Notes under the pieces: model-generated | Told to the model about the DNA's origin: nothing | Seen by the model: only the letters and a program-made list of their open reading frames with translations | The model's database searches: none | In this document: positions 21,989 to 33,639 of the stretch, piece after piece | Numbering within the stretch: position 1 is the stretch's first letter | How the letters are laid out: each line of letters starts with the position of its first letter | DNA from: Dryocosmus kuriphilus | Lineage: Eukaryota; Arthropoda; Insecta; Hymenoptera; Cynipidae | Assembly (NCBI GenBank): GCA_038277395.1 | Contig: CM076193.1 | Span: forward strand, 179,732,601-179,796,600 | Length of the DNA stretch: 64,000 bases | Reading direction: 5' to 3' | Made by a program: the position numbers and the translations under genes

Positions 21989-22495
21989 AAAAATTCTAAA
22001 ATACAAAAAGAGGTTACGAATTTAACAGCAAAAAACAAATAAAAGGACCAAAAGAAAACACAAACCTGTCGAAAATAAAACGGAAACATTGTTGAACGAG
22101 TCCAATCCTTTGCCTCAATCACAGATGGTCAAAAATTTAAAGTCATATTAGACATTACAATGTTTTCCCTTAATTATATATAATGACCATAATATGAATA
22201 TTAAAACTTAGTCTCTCCCAAAAATTTTGAGAGACCAAGAACTTAAGTAAAAAGTTACATTTTTGTAAATAAAAGAACTTAGGTTATGGAACGGAGTACA
22301 TTGAAGAAAGAGGATTAAAATCCGATGACATGTGGTATAAAACTATATTACATGCTCAAGGAAAAATATGGTTTACCTATTCAATACAGATAAAGAGGCG
22401 GGAAATTTGAACAGTGAAAATGTTTCATTTGGTGATACTTTGATATATCTTATTAATGTTTAGTGTTTCGGTTATTAAATTTATGGAAAATTTTT

Positions 22496-23076
22496 TTAAT
22501 TTGTTGAAAAAATGGATTCTAAAATCCGTCTTTTAAATGTATTTGTTTCTTTACCTAAAATTTTAATGTTTTTGAAATTAAAATTTAAAAAATGATCTGA
22601 ATTCCATGCATGTTGTGCTAAGCCCGTGTTCTCATTTCCAACAACACAATCTCTTTTATGTTCCGCAATACGATCTTTCAATCTCCTCCCAGTTTCACCC
22701 ATGTACACTCCACTACAAACCCTAAAATTGATTCTGTAGATGACACCGCTTAAATTCTCGATACTGTTTTTATCTTTTTTTTTGTTTATTAAAAACTTAT
22801 CCAGATAATATGCATTTTTGAAATACACATTGATATTAAATTTTTTTAAAGAACCTTTTAATCTTTCTGATAAACCCTCAACATAAGGTAAGGTTAATTT
22901 TAAATTAGTATTATTGTGAGTTTCAAGCCATTTGTTCTTTTTCATATTGACCAAATCACTATTATAAATTTCATTAATTCTTTTGTTAATAATAAGATTA
23001 ATTAAATTAATAGGATAGTTGTTCTGTGATAAAGTAATTTTTAATTGAATTAAATTTTCTTTCGGAATTTAAAATC
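22496..23076 (-). pseudogene. Penelope GIY-YIG endonuclease domain, second copy
   Basis: Open on the minus strand from about 23076 (KENLIQLKITLSQNNYPINL) to a stop at 22496. It contains NINVYFKNAYYLDKFLINKK, SGVIYRINFRVCSGVYMGE and TGRRLKDRIAEHKRDCVV. The YIG motif reads YMG and the first cysteines of the main copy (CKCC) are FRVC, so it is an older or different subfamily. It is separated from its RT by a frameshift near 23076. Confidence 0.8.
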
Positions 23077-23153
23077 ACTAAGTTTAATACATCTATCTAC
23101 CAAATTCTTAATTAAACCAATTTTTGAGTTTAAAGAATGATTAGAGTGAAAAT

Positions 23154-23796
23154 TTAAAAATATCTACCTGACCAGGATTCTTTTTTATACCAATTTGTTT
23201 CAATGTGACCATCCATCGTTTTAATAAAAGAAATATCTAGAAAATGTAAAATATTATTTTCTTCAAACTCAAGAGTAAACTGAACAAAAGGTTCAATGCT
23301 ATTAAAAGTGTTAAAAAATTCTTCAATTTTATTAGTAGGAATGATCGTGAACACATCGTCTACATATCTCTTGAAAAGTATTGGAGTAAAATCTAATAGA
23401 GCCAAAGCTCTATTTTCTAGGTCCTCGAGAACTAAATTCGATAAAACTGGAGACAAAGGCGAACCCATAGGGCAACCTGAAAGCTGCCTATAAAATTTAT
23501 TATTAAACGAGAAAACCATGTTGTTGAAAACGAAACGCGTTGCAATCAGAATTTCATTTTAGCTAATACTAGTTAAATTATGATTCAGATTCAATTTTTC
23601 TTCTACACAATCCAAAGCTAAATCCAATGGAATACTGCCAAACATAGCAATGACGTCCAAAGAAATCAGAGAATGGTCAGGAGGAACAACTATATTTTTA
23701 ATTATTTCTTTAAGTTCCCAACTATTTTTTAAAGTTGTTCCTGAGACACCTGAAATTGGCGTTAAAATGTTGGAAATATATTTAGCTAAGTACCTT
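23154..23796 (-). pseudogene. Penelope reverse transcriptase fragment, second copy
   Basis: The minus strand contains SLDVIAMFGSIPLDLAL-like sequence (about 23620-23670), a TAA in place of a Lys codon near 23560, then ATRFVFNNMVFSFNN, GCPMGSPLSPVLSNLVLEDL and YVDDVFTIIPTNK. The frame is lost at about 23155 by extra T residues. The RT N-terminus is missing beyond 23796. Confidence 0.85.
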
Positions 23797-23859
23797 TTAC
23801 GCTGTATTCAGGAGTGTTATCCCCCTATAATTATCAATCTTCTCTTTATCTCCTTTCTT

Positions 23860-25320
23860 TTATATTGGTGTTATCAAACCTTCCCTCCACTCGTCCGGCA
23901 ATCCCTCCCCTCTCCAAGCCCTTTTCACCACCTCTTTCAATTTCCCTCTCGTTTCTCCACTGCTGTAAAACCACACCTCATTACTTAGCCCATCACTTCC
24001 TCCTGCCTTCCCCTTCTTTAGCCTATTCAATTGCACTTCTATCTCTTCTTCCCCTAGCTCCTCATCGTTTTCCTCTCTTGTCATTCTCTGCCAGTCATCT
24101 GTCTTCTTTTCATCTGAACCTATAGACATTTCTTTGAAACGTCTCCTCCACTCTTCCATTTTTATCTTGTGACTTATTCCCTCTTTTTTCTTTCTCATTT
24201 TATTTATAAATTTCCACGCCCCGCCCTCCGTTTTAATGCTACTAATTTCTTCCTCTATTTCTTTTTGCTTCTTTTCCTCCTTTCTCTTACATAGATCTGT
24301 ATACTCTTTCCTAATCTTTACATAATTCGAATTTGCTTCCGTTCCCTTTTTCCCGTTCTTATACGTTTTTTTAACTTTCTTCTTCTTTTTCCTACATTCA
24401 CTGTCCCACCATGGATTTGTCCAGTTTTTATCCTTTCCCCTCCTAATTTGTATCCTTTTTACTTTCCTATCCTTTTTCACCTTTTTCTTTAATTCTTCCC
24501 ACACCTCTAATAACTCTACCTTCTTATATTCTAATTTTCTTGTCCTTTCTCTATATTCATTCCTTGTTTCTTCCGTCCGCACTTCTTTCTCTGCTACTTC
24601 TACCTCCGATGTTTTCTTTATTTATTCTCCTTTTTAGACACACAGCTAACGGTTGATGATCCGATTCCACTCTAGACTCTCTCTTCATTCTTTTAATATT
24701 CTCCCATCCTTCTGTATTGACTCTAACGTAATTTATTACTGTAGATGCATTGACTCTTATGTACGTAAATTCCCCTTTCTCATCTCCTTTCTTATTTCCA
24801 TTCAATATATACCAACCCCTTTCTTCCACTAAGCCTAATAGTTCCTTTCCCTCCTTGTTAAGAGTATAGTCTTTTGTCTTTCTCTCGTTATACTTTCTAT
24901 CTACGTAAGCACTCCCTTTCTCCTCTATTCTTGCACTCCAGTCTCTCCCTATTATTAGAATCTCCTCTTCATCTTCTCTTATGTTACTCTCTATTTCTTT
25001 TCTTTTTCTTTTCATTTTTATTCCGTTAGAAATTGTCACTATTCTATACCACCTTCCTTTTACTTTTACCCTTCTCTCCTGTAAGCCCTCTACAGTATCT
25101 CTTATAACCTCCACTAGCCCTGCCATTGTCCTTTTTTCTTGCCGCTCCTTGCAGTTCCCATCTAAAACCGTCCGGTAATATACTTCTTGCCTTTTCCCAA
25201 TCCTTTTCTTCTACCCATGTTTCCGTCAACCCTACTATATCACATGTTTCGACATATTTCCAAAAGTCTTTATCCTTTTTCATTATTCCTGCTACATTCC
25301 AAAAGAGAACCTTAACCTCT
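23860..25320 (-). pseudogene. LINE copy B ORF2: endonuclease and start of RT
   Basis: Segments include KVLFWNVAG-like start, WKYVETCDIVGLTETWVEE (25283 frame), IIGRDWSARIEEKG (the family's GDWNAR motif, altered), VESDHQPLAVCLKRR (the SDH motif), then a Lys/Glu-rich linker with NKNWTNPWWDSECRKK-like residues and KGKAGGSDGLSNEVW leading into the RT. The three frames 25283-25044, 25126-24557 and 24582-23860 are offset, so there are at least two frameshifts. Confidence 0.8.
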
Positions 25321-25480
25321 TTTTCACTTTCTTGTCCCCCCTTCCTGTTCCTTCTTCTCTTTTTCTTTCTTTTATCCTTGACCTTATCCTTTCCCTCTCC
25401 CCCCGCATTTCTTTCTATAAAAAACGCCTATCTGCCTTCTCTCGTTCTTCCTTGTCCTCATTCCATCTATGCCACTCCCC

Positions 25481-26545
25481 TTATATACAGATCTTTTGAT
25501 ACCCTACCCTAACTGTCCTACCTTTATACGTTTCTTCATTGGCTATCTCTCTTATTTTCCTTTGAATCTCTCTTTCCTTGTATGTTAGGTCATGATCCAA
25601 GTACATTTTCCTTGGACCTAGCCTACTCTTGATTTTCATGACATCTTGTTTCGCTTCCCAAGAGTCCATCTCTACGAGTAAAACCCCTTTACCATTTTTA
25701 CCCTGTCTTCTCACTTTCTTTATTTTCCTTCCTGCCCCAAGCTCCTTTTCTAAAAATTCCTCTAACTTTTTTTTTCTCCTTTCCTTCTTGTGTTGTTATG
25801 CCTACGATTATGACGTTGTTTCTTCTGTCCCAACTTTTCCTCTTTTAAAATTCCCTTTCCACCCCACTTACTTTCTTTACAATTCCCTCTAAACTCCCTA
25901 CTTGTGACGACTCGATTTTCTTTTCCATTACCTCAATCTTCTTTTTAGGTCTGTTTGTCCCTTTGTGGCTTCCACCATACCCTTCTCTACGACTTCTAAT
26001 CTCTTTTTTACTTCACCTAACTCGCGATCCCATTTTACTTCCATTCTAACTAAGTCCTCCTTAATGCTTTTTCGTTCCTCTTTTCCCTCCTGTAGCATTC
26101 TTAGGATCAAATCCAGCTTCGCCTCCGTCGTTTCTTTGTCCATTGCTTCTGTCATCGTTTCTTTCCCTGCCTTATCACTACTTCCCCCTACAATATCCCT
26201 TGAGTTAGGCGAACTCTGCGTATTATTTCTTTTAGATTCTTTCTCATCAACCTCACCTCCTGCCTGTTCTTCTCTTTCTCTTTTCCGTTCTCTGGACCTC
26301 CCCCACACGTCTACTAGCGACGCCTGGTCCCCTAGACTCCGAGTCCTATTTCTTGTCGGACCCGTGTCCGACTTCCAAGCGCGCCGGCTGCCTGACACGC
26401 TGCTTCCCCTTCCCTTACGTACCACCAACGATTTGCCAGTCGGGACCACATATTCCCCTTTCGACTCCTTCCATTCCCCCAAGCCCTATTTTACCGCCTT
26501 GCTCATACACCTGCCTGATTATTATCCCCTCCGGCCAGATAGGTC
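25481..26545 (-). pseudogene. LINE copy B ORF1
   Basis: The minus-strand frame from about 26545 to 25928 begins IIIRQVYEQGGKIGLGEWKE. It has an Arg/Ser-rich region and a predicted coiled coil (DLILRMLQEGKEERKSIKED, ELGEVKKRLEVVEKGM). The C-terminal piece 25714-25481 (GVLLVEMDSWEAKQDVMKIK, TYKEREIQRKIREIANEE) has the RRM-like/CTD character of LINE ORF1. A frameshifted gap lies between (about 25928-25715). ORF1 proteins bind the element RNA. Confidence 0.65.
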
Positions 26546-28860
26546 TCGCTCTTACTCATCACTAGCACCTCATACATTCTCATTCTTCTCTTGAAATCAT
26601 CTCTAAATAATTTCTCTCCTATTCCCCACACCTTCTTCATGACTACCGTTGCTCTTTTCACTCTTTCCTTCACATGCCCTCTAATTTTCCCATTTTTCCT
26701 AAACAAAAGTCCTAAGTAAACAAACTCTTCTATTTCTTCAACTCTTTCTCCTCTCCATTGCCATTCGTCTCTATTTTTCCTTTTCCCACCTCCTTTTCCG
26801 AAAACCATTACCTTGGACTTTTTTACATTCAGTATTGGCTTCTTTTCGTGCAGATATCTCTCTAATCTTTTCATCATGCTTCTCAAGACATCTACGCCCC
26901 AAGCAAGTAACACAATGTCATCTGCGTATGCCAGAGACAAAAATCTTTTCCTCCCTACTACTACTCCCCCTTCTAATCCTTTCTTAAACTCCTCTTCCAT
27001 GTCCGCTATAAACACTGCAAATAGCAGTGGGCTCAATGGGCAGCCCTGTCTCAACCCTAGCTCTGTCCAGAACTCCTTTGATGTTTCTTCTCCCACTCTA
27101 ACCCTATCCCTGGTTTCCTTGTAAATTTCCCTTACCTTTTCTATTAAGCAGTCAGTCATTTATTCCCCTTTTCTTCATCACCTACCACAATTTTTTCCTA
27201 TTTATCGATGGGAACGCGTCCTTTAAATCTACAAAGAACGCACATAGTTTTCCCCCTTTTCTTTCCGTCTCTTTCTCTACTACACGTTGTAGTATATATA
27301 TGTTGTCCATCGTACTTCTGCCCTCTCCAAATCCTGCCTGATTCTCCGGTAGTATCCCTTTGACTTCTACCTTGCTCTTTAACCTTTCTGTCAGAACCAT
27401 CGCATATACCTTGTACGCCGTATTCAGGAGTGTTATCCCCTATAATTATCAACCTTCTCTTTATCTCCATTCTTGTATATTGGTGTCGTCAAACCTTCCC
27501 TCCACTCATCCAGAAATCCCTCCCCTCTCCAAACCCTTTTCACCACCTCTTTCAATTTCCCTCTCGTTTCTCCACTGCTGTAAAACCATACCTCATTACT
27601 TAGCCCATCACTTCCTCCTGCCTTTCCTTTCTTTAGCCTATTCAATTGCACTTCTATCTCTTCATCCCCTAGCTCCTCATCGTTTTCCTCTCTTATCATT
27701 CTCTGAGGGGCATCTGTCTTCTTTTCATCTGAACCTATAGACATTTCTTTGAAATGTCTCCTCCACTCTTCCATTTTTATCTTGTCACTTATTCCCTCTT
27801 TTCTCTTTCTCATTTTATTTATAAATTTCCACGCCTCGCCTTCCATTTTAATCCTACCAATTTCTTCCTCTATTTCTTTTTGCTTCTTTTCCTCCTTTCT
27901 CTGACATAGATCTGTATACTCTTTCCTAATCTTTACATAATTCGAATTTGCTTCCGTTCCCTTTTTCCCGTTCTTATACGTTTTCTTAACTTCCTTCTTC
28001 TTTTTCCTACATTCACTGTCCCACCATGGATTTGTCCAGTTTTTATCCTTTCCCCTCCTAATTTGTATCCTTTTTACTTTCCTAGCCTTTTTCACCTTTT
28101 TCTTTAATTCTTCCCACACCTCTAATAACTCTACCTTCTCATATTCTAATTTTCCTGTCCTTTCTCTATATTCATTCGTTTTTTCTTCCGTCCACACTTC
28201 TTTCTCTACTACTTCTGCCCCCGATGTTCTCTTTTCTTTATTTATTCTACTTTTTAGACACACAGCTAACGGTTGATGATCCGATTCCACTCTAGACTCT
28301 ATCTTCATTCTTTTAGTATTCTCCCATCCTTCTGTATTGACTATAGCGTAATCTATTACTGTAGATGCATTGACTCTTATGTACGTAAATTCCCCTTTCT
28401 CATCTCCTTTCTTATTTGCATTCAATATATACCAACCCCTTTCTTCCACTAAGCCTAATAGTTCCTTTCCCTCCTTATTAAGAGCATAGTCTTTTGTCTT
28501 TCTCTCGCTATACTTTCCATCTACGTAAACACTCTCTTTCGCCCCTATTCTTGCATTCCAGTCTCCCCCTATTATTAAAATCTGCTCTTCATCTTCTCTT
28601 ATGTAACTCTCTATTTCTTTTCTTTTTCTTTTCATTTGTATTCCGTTATAAATTGTCACTATTCTATGCCACCTTCCTTTTATTTTTTCCCAATCCGTTT
28701 CTTCTACCCATGTTTCCGTCAACCCTACTATATCACATGTTTCGACATATTTCCAAAACTCTTTATCCTTTTTCATTCTTCCTGCTACATTCCAAAAGAG
28801 AACCTTAACCTCCTTTTCACTTTCTTGTCTCCCCTTCCTGTTCTTTCTTCTCTTAGTAAA
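26546..28860 (-). pseudogene. LINE copy A ORF2: endonuclease plus reverse transcriptase
   Basis: The endonuclease starts KVLFWNVAG (about 28820), then WKYVETCDIVGLTETWVEE, IIGGDWNARIGAKES, VIDYAIVNTEGW and VESDHQPLAVCLKSR. The frame 28776-27433 is open for 447 codons into the RT. The RT continues frameshifted with LPENQAGFGEGRSTMDN, FVDLKDAFPSINRKKLW (27400-27182), GLRQGCPLSPLLFAVFIADM and the catalytic AYADDIVLLAWG (27159 frame). The endonuclease motifs GDWNAR and SDH are intact. Two frameshifts (about 27420 and 27170) and the missing C-terminus inactivate it. Confidence 0.85.
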
Positions 28861-28870
28861 ATTCTACTAA
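26546..28870 (-). mobile_element. LINE copy A (APE-type), endonuclease and RT
   Basis: Same family as copy B; the shared endonuclease region is roughly 90% or more identical by eye. It is fused head-to-tail to copy B at about 26545, where copy A's RT breaks off after MYEVLVMSKSE. Its 5' end near 28870 abuts the P-element insertion site. Neither copy has a visible poly-A tail. Confidence 0.8.
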
Positions 28871-28887
28871 TTCAGATTTAGAGGGTA

Positions 28888-28895
28888 GTTTATAC
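28888..28895. repeat. Target-site duplication, left, of P element
   Basis: gtttatac, repeated exactly at 33122-33129. Eight bp is the size expected for P elements. Confidence 0.95.
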
Positions 28896-31800
28896 CATCG
28901 ACATAGAGATATGGACTGCGGGTCGCTGTAGAAAAGCGCGTAATAATGCATCAGAGAGAAAAGTTGCTACATGTGGACATCCTGTCTTTTTCTATCGAAG
29001 CTTATTGGTGGAGAGCATTTTCGGTGCGTGGAGCATGCTGAACGATGAGGTGCGTGCTTTGTATATTCGAGGTCCCGCATCATTTGCACTTGAATTTGGC
29101 TGGCCAAAGGCCAAGTGTTTAATAAGGCCACAAAATAGTATTTTGTATAATTTTAAATCAAAATAACGTAAAAAATGGTGCATCAATGTTTATTTTGTCG
29201 GCGTCGAAGTGATGAATACGTCAAGTTGTGTTTCCACAGGTATGTAAGTGAGCTGAAATCACTGAAATTTAACCTCAAAATGTAACCTAAAAATATAATA
29301 TAAAAGCGTTAAGTGAAAAGCAAAAATTATGTCGTTTTTATATTATAAAACATTGAGAAATTGTGTTTTAATTTTCTTTAATTCTTAGCTTTCCATTAAC
29401 AAACGAAGAAAATTTGGAGAAGTGGTGTGCTGCAATGAGTTTGCCAAGGGAACGTGTGAAGAGTTCTTCAAGAATTTGCAGTTTACATTTTACAGAAGAA
29501 TCATACAGCCAAACAGGAGTTTCAAGAATGTATTTGAAAAAAGGTGCAGTGCCCTCTATTATTGAAGGCTCCTCGCGTGATGAGAGAATAGTTAGGAAGT
29601 GAGTATTTTTAGAAATTTTATTTGAATCTTAATTTTTTGTCGCAAGGTATAAATTTAAAGTAAAAATTATTAACGTATAGGAGATCTGCTTCTGATGATG
29701 TTCCTATGGAAAATCCGGAGTGTACTTTAGAAAAGTCAAAGACAGCGCGAGTTGAAGATATTACGGTTTCTTCTATTTTGAATCAGCGTCTAGAAAAATC
29801 GCAAGAAAAAATTGAAGATCTAGAAAAAAAGTTGAGAGCTGAAAGAGCACGAACTTTTCGTTTGAAGAAAAAAGTGGAATCACTTAGCTCGTTGATGGAA
29901 GACTTAAAAAAAATAATTTCTTAACAGAATCACAAGCATGAAAGCTACAGGTACAGTTGTTTTAATTTTATAGTTTTAACCTAATCGGTAATTAACTTTT
30001 TAATGAATTACAATTTCTAAAATATTTTACACAATTATACACTGTGAAAAGTTTCGTTTATTGTATACTTTTCTCTTTTTTTTTACAATTTTACGCCGTT
30101 CTTAATTGTTTATTAATTATTTACGTACACAATTATACACTTTTCAATATTTTTATTGTAAGAATTTAACATCGTTCAATATTGTTTATTAATTACTTAC
30201 GATGCGATATTTTTCTGAATTTTCGCAATGAAATTATACACACTGTTTTTTTACGATTGTATTAAACATTAATAATTGAACGCAATTTGTATTTTATTTG
30301 ATTTTATGTAAAAACATTAGAAATTTATCCTCTTTCAGCAATCAATGCCTCCGGTGGTTCAAACTATCTTAAGAAGAATACTTGTCAATTCGCACGAGCC
30401 ATTTCCAGAAGCTCTTAAATCATTTGCAACAAGTTTGCACTTTTACTCTCCTAAAGCTTACGATTATGTAAGGAAAACATTCTTAAATAGCTTGCCTCAT
30501 CCTTCAACAATTCGAGAATGGTATCAGTCTGTTGACGGATCTCAGGGTGTCTGTGCTGAGGCGATATTAACCATAGAAAGTAAAGTAAATAAAGCGAAAG
30601 AAAGTAACAAAGAAATTTTTGCAAACGTCACTGTGGATGACATGCATATAAAACGACACGTGGAATGGGATGGCAAAAAGTTTTCTGGTTACGAAGATTT
30701 TGGAAATGAAAATCCCACTGGAAAGGTAGATTCAGAAGCGGAAAACGTTGAGAGAACAGAGGCAACGAATGCAATGGTCGTCATGGCCGTTGGTGTGAAT
30801 TCCAATTTCAAGATCGCAATAGGCTATTTTTTTATCCATTCTTTGACTGGTGAACAAAGAGCTGAGCTAGTCAAGAAATGCTTGATTGAAATAGACATGA
30901 TCGGCCTTCAAATTGTAGGCTTAACGTTTGACGGTACAGCATCCAATATTACAATAGGTGAAGCTCTAGGAGCTAAACTAAAAAAACTGGAAGATTTACA
31001 GACCTATTTTTATCTCCCTGGAAGTTTAAAAAAGATTTTTATTATTTTAGACGCATGTCATATGCTAAAACTTGTAAGAAATGCCTTAGGGGATAAAGAT
31101 ATTACTTACGAAACAGAATGTGATAAGGAAAATGAATGTGATAAGGAAAACGAATGTGTGATAACGAAAACGAATGTGATGATAAGGATAAGAAATATGA
31201 TAATCGGTATAAATTTAGCAAAGAAGAGACGATATCGTGGAAGTATGTACAATTATTGTTAAAAGCTCAAGAGTCGCAAGGGTTGCATGCAGCTACAAAA
31301 GTTCGCCGGAGGCATGTATATTATTAGAAAGAAAAGATGAAGGTGAAATTGGCCGCACAGGTTCTAAGTGCAAGTGTTGCCAGTGCCCTTCGATTCTTCA
31401 AACGTTGATTGCACCTTGCAGGGTTTGAAGATTCTGAAGCAACAGCAGAATTTTGCCAAATATTAAACGATATTTTTGATTTGCTAAACTCTAGAAATCG
31501 TTTCTGCAAAGACAAATCCAAAAGGTGCATAAATGAAAGTAACATTGAAGAAGTGCGCTCTAGAGTTTCTTTTTACATCAGCTATCTTTCAAAACTGAAA
31601 ATAAATGACATACCGATTTTAAAATCAGCCAAAAAAACTGGTTTCTTGGGACTCATAATTTCACTAAAAAGTGTGTTGGGAATTTTCGATGAGTATGTAG
31701 CAAATGCAAAAGAGTTTTTCATATTTGCTAACATAAAAACTGTCGCAGGATCACCTTGAACTTTTCTTTTCAGCCATAAGAAGCAAGGGTGGCAACAACA

Positions 31801-33121
31801 ATAATCCCACTACTATCCAATTTCGATCAGCATTCAAAAAAATTTTAATTCATACGGAATTAAAAGGATCTCAATTCGCAAACTGCACAATGCAGGACGA
31901 TACATTATTTATGCACATTGAAAACACTGTTTGAAAAGAAAAAACGCAAGGGTTTGATAGTATTGGAGAAATCGACGACAGTGAACCTGTGGCTGCTGAC
32001 ATTTTAGCCATACATGATTATTACGTCGAAGACGTATTCAAAAATGCTAACATCCAATACATCAAAGATGTTATAGGCTACATTGCGGGCTTCATAATTT
32101 GTAAACTCGAAAGCATAATAACTTGCAAAGAATGCTTAAAACAAATTACTAGTGCAACACCTCTTTCTCTGCTACAAAAAGAAAAGTGTAGAGGAGGATT
32201 GAAATCAGCTTCTTATGATGTCATTAAAGTTTGTGAAGAAGCTGAAAAAAGCTTCAGAACGATTAATGTCTTCAACAAAAAAAAATGTTCTGCATTATCT
32301 AACGGTCAAGACATTTGGCAATATACCTTCTCACATCTTCTCTCTAAACAAGGACCACATTTTCGAACAAGTATTTCTTAGCGATCACAGAACGCAACTC
32401 ATGAAACTTATCATTATGAAGTACTTAACTCTGCGTTTCAAAAAGTCAGCAGCAGACAAAAAACCGACGAACAAATCAAGATGAGACATCACTTAACGAA
32501 AACAATCCTTTTTAAAAACCAGTAATTTAATTTTATGCAATTTCTACTTTTTTTGTAGATATTAATATTATTATGTTGAACATATAGCGAAATATATTCT
32601 ATTTTATGTATTTTTCAAAGAAATTCTATTTAATGCAGCATAATGTGCTTTATTCAGTATTTCTTGAAAGTTCGATGACATAAATAAACAAATAAAATGA
32701 TAAAATTTATTAAAATAAAATGATTTCATCGTTTAAAAAAAAACAAATTGATTATAATTACCTATTATTCATAATAACGCATTACTTAGTATTTACAATT
32801 AGTAGCTACAAAAAAAAATATGTATAGTTTGATGACATATAACTATAAATGATTTTAATGGGTAAACTGAAATAAAGTGATTTAAAATTTAATTGAATGG
32901 TTTTTTAAAAATGATTTTATTATCATTAACTATTATTTATAATAACGCATTACTTAGTATTTACAACAAAAAAGTATATTGACAATGTACAAGGCCTCCA
33001 ATTCACTTAGTACGTTCCTGAATAGAAAGAGACAGGATGTCCCCATGTAGCAACTTTTCTCTCTGATGCATTATTACGCGCTTTTCTACAGCGACCCGCA
33101 GTCCATATCTCTATGTCGATG
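28896..33121 (+). mobile_element. P-element-superfamily transposon, full length
   Basis: 4226 bp with an exact 8-bp duplication. The inverted ends match over 100 bp (28896-28995 against 33022-33121) with only about two mismatches and have CA...TG termini (catcgacatagag...). Long, well-preserved ends with a decayed transposase suggest the ends may have been mobilised in trans, or simply young age. About 32641-32800 and 32801-32970 form a rough tandem pair (shared ataacgcattacttagtatt) in the 3' non-coding part. Confidence 0.95.
29175..32381 (+). pseudogene. P-element transposase (THAP9-like), four exons, broken
   Basis: Exon 1 (29175-29239) and exon 2 (29389-29598) encode a THAP zinc finger: CLFCRRRSDEYVKLCF, WCAAMSLPRERVKSSSRICS, LHF and KKGAVPSI, with the C2CH ligands present. 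Exon 3 (from 29681) holds a leucine-rich coiled coil (SILNQRLEKSQEKIEDLEKK). Exon 4 (from 30339) carries SLHFYSPKAYDYVRKTFLNS, PHPSTIREWYQ, the catalytic VTVDDMHIKRHVEWDGKKF segment and HMLKLVRNALGDKD. A decayed repeat (KENECD) near 31130 introduces a frameshift; SWKYVQLLLKAQESQ, SEATAEFCQILNDIFDLLNS and later pieces follow in shifting frames, with stops near 31413, 31757 and 31936. Inactive as written. Confidence 0.9.
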
Positions 33122-33600
33122 GTTTATACATATGTACATCGTCGTCTTGCAATATCTAACTTTAAATGTGCAATGCTGTTACCACTAAATTATACTTAAA
33201 GGAACTGCTATGAGCAAATTGTACGCTAAATACTCCAGTTCGGAAACATATTATTAAAAAGCTTACTATTCTTTATCTCTCAACACTTAATCCTCTTTGC
33301 GTTGAGCATTGTTTCAAAGAGGATTTGGACGGAGAATTTGATGCCGGCAAATTTTAGATTCGCGCCGAGAATTATTTACAGTATATTTAATCCTTTATGC
33401 CTCAGTCCTTTGAATTTAGTTTCATCCGCTTTAGTGTCCTTTGAACCTTCTTTATTGGAAAATTAAGTTTACTAGCTGCGTTGAAACCAGAGGTTAGAGT
33501 TAAGCTATTTCGAGTCAAAGGAAAAGTTTCAGTGGAAGTGGATTCAATTTGGCAAGTTTTGGCTCTTAAAATTAGTATTTTAATTGTAACAGACAGAACA
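33122..33600. other. Intron DNA after the P element, no feature
   Basis: The right copy of the 8-bp duplication (33122-33129) is followed by AT-rich sequence in which I see no gene or repeat. Confidence 0.5.
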
Positions 33601-33639
33601 TACTCTCTTACTGTGAGTAGGTGAAATTTTTACTGATTA

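Larger units (their letters stand above)
21828..23796 (-). mobile_element. Penelope-like element, second copy, 5'-truncated
   Basis: Minus-strand copy related to but diverged from the one at 174-4929. The pLTR occupies about 21828-22235 with the ribozyme-like core at 21946-21988 and the hairpin gtctctccc...gagagac (22202-22232). GIY-YIG and most of the RT follow. The RT is cut at 23796 in the middle of the domain by LINE sequence. No target duplication is visible at that junction. Confidence 0.88.
23797..26545 (-). mobile_element. LINE copy B (APE-type), 3'-truncated
   Basis: Minus-strand order from high to low coordinates: ORF1 (26545-25481), endonuclease (25320-24610), start of RT (24582-23797). 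It stops at the sequence 'tattcaggagtgttatcccc', corresponding to position 27420 of copy A. LINEs are normally truncated at the 5' end, so losing the 3' end at a Penelope junction points to rearrangement, not ordinary insertion. Confidence 0.8.

Noticed and set aside
23814..28808. Plus-strand Ser/Phe/Leu-rich ORFs (membrane-like) over the LINE copies.
   Set aside because: Antisense of Lys/Glu-rich LINE ORFs; hydrophobic character is a by-product of codon complement.
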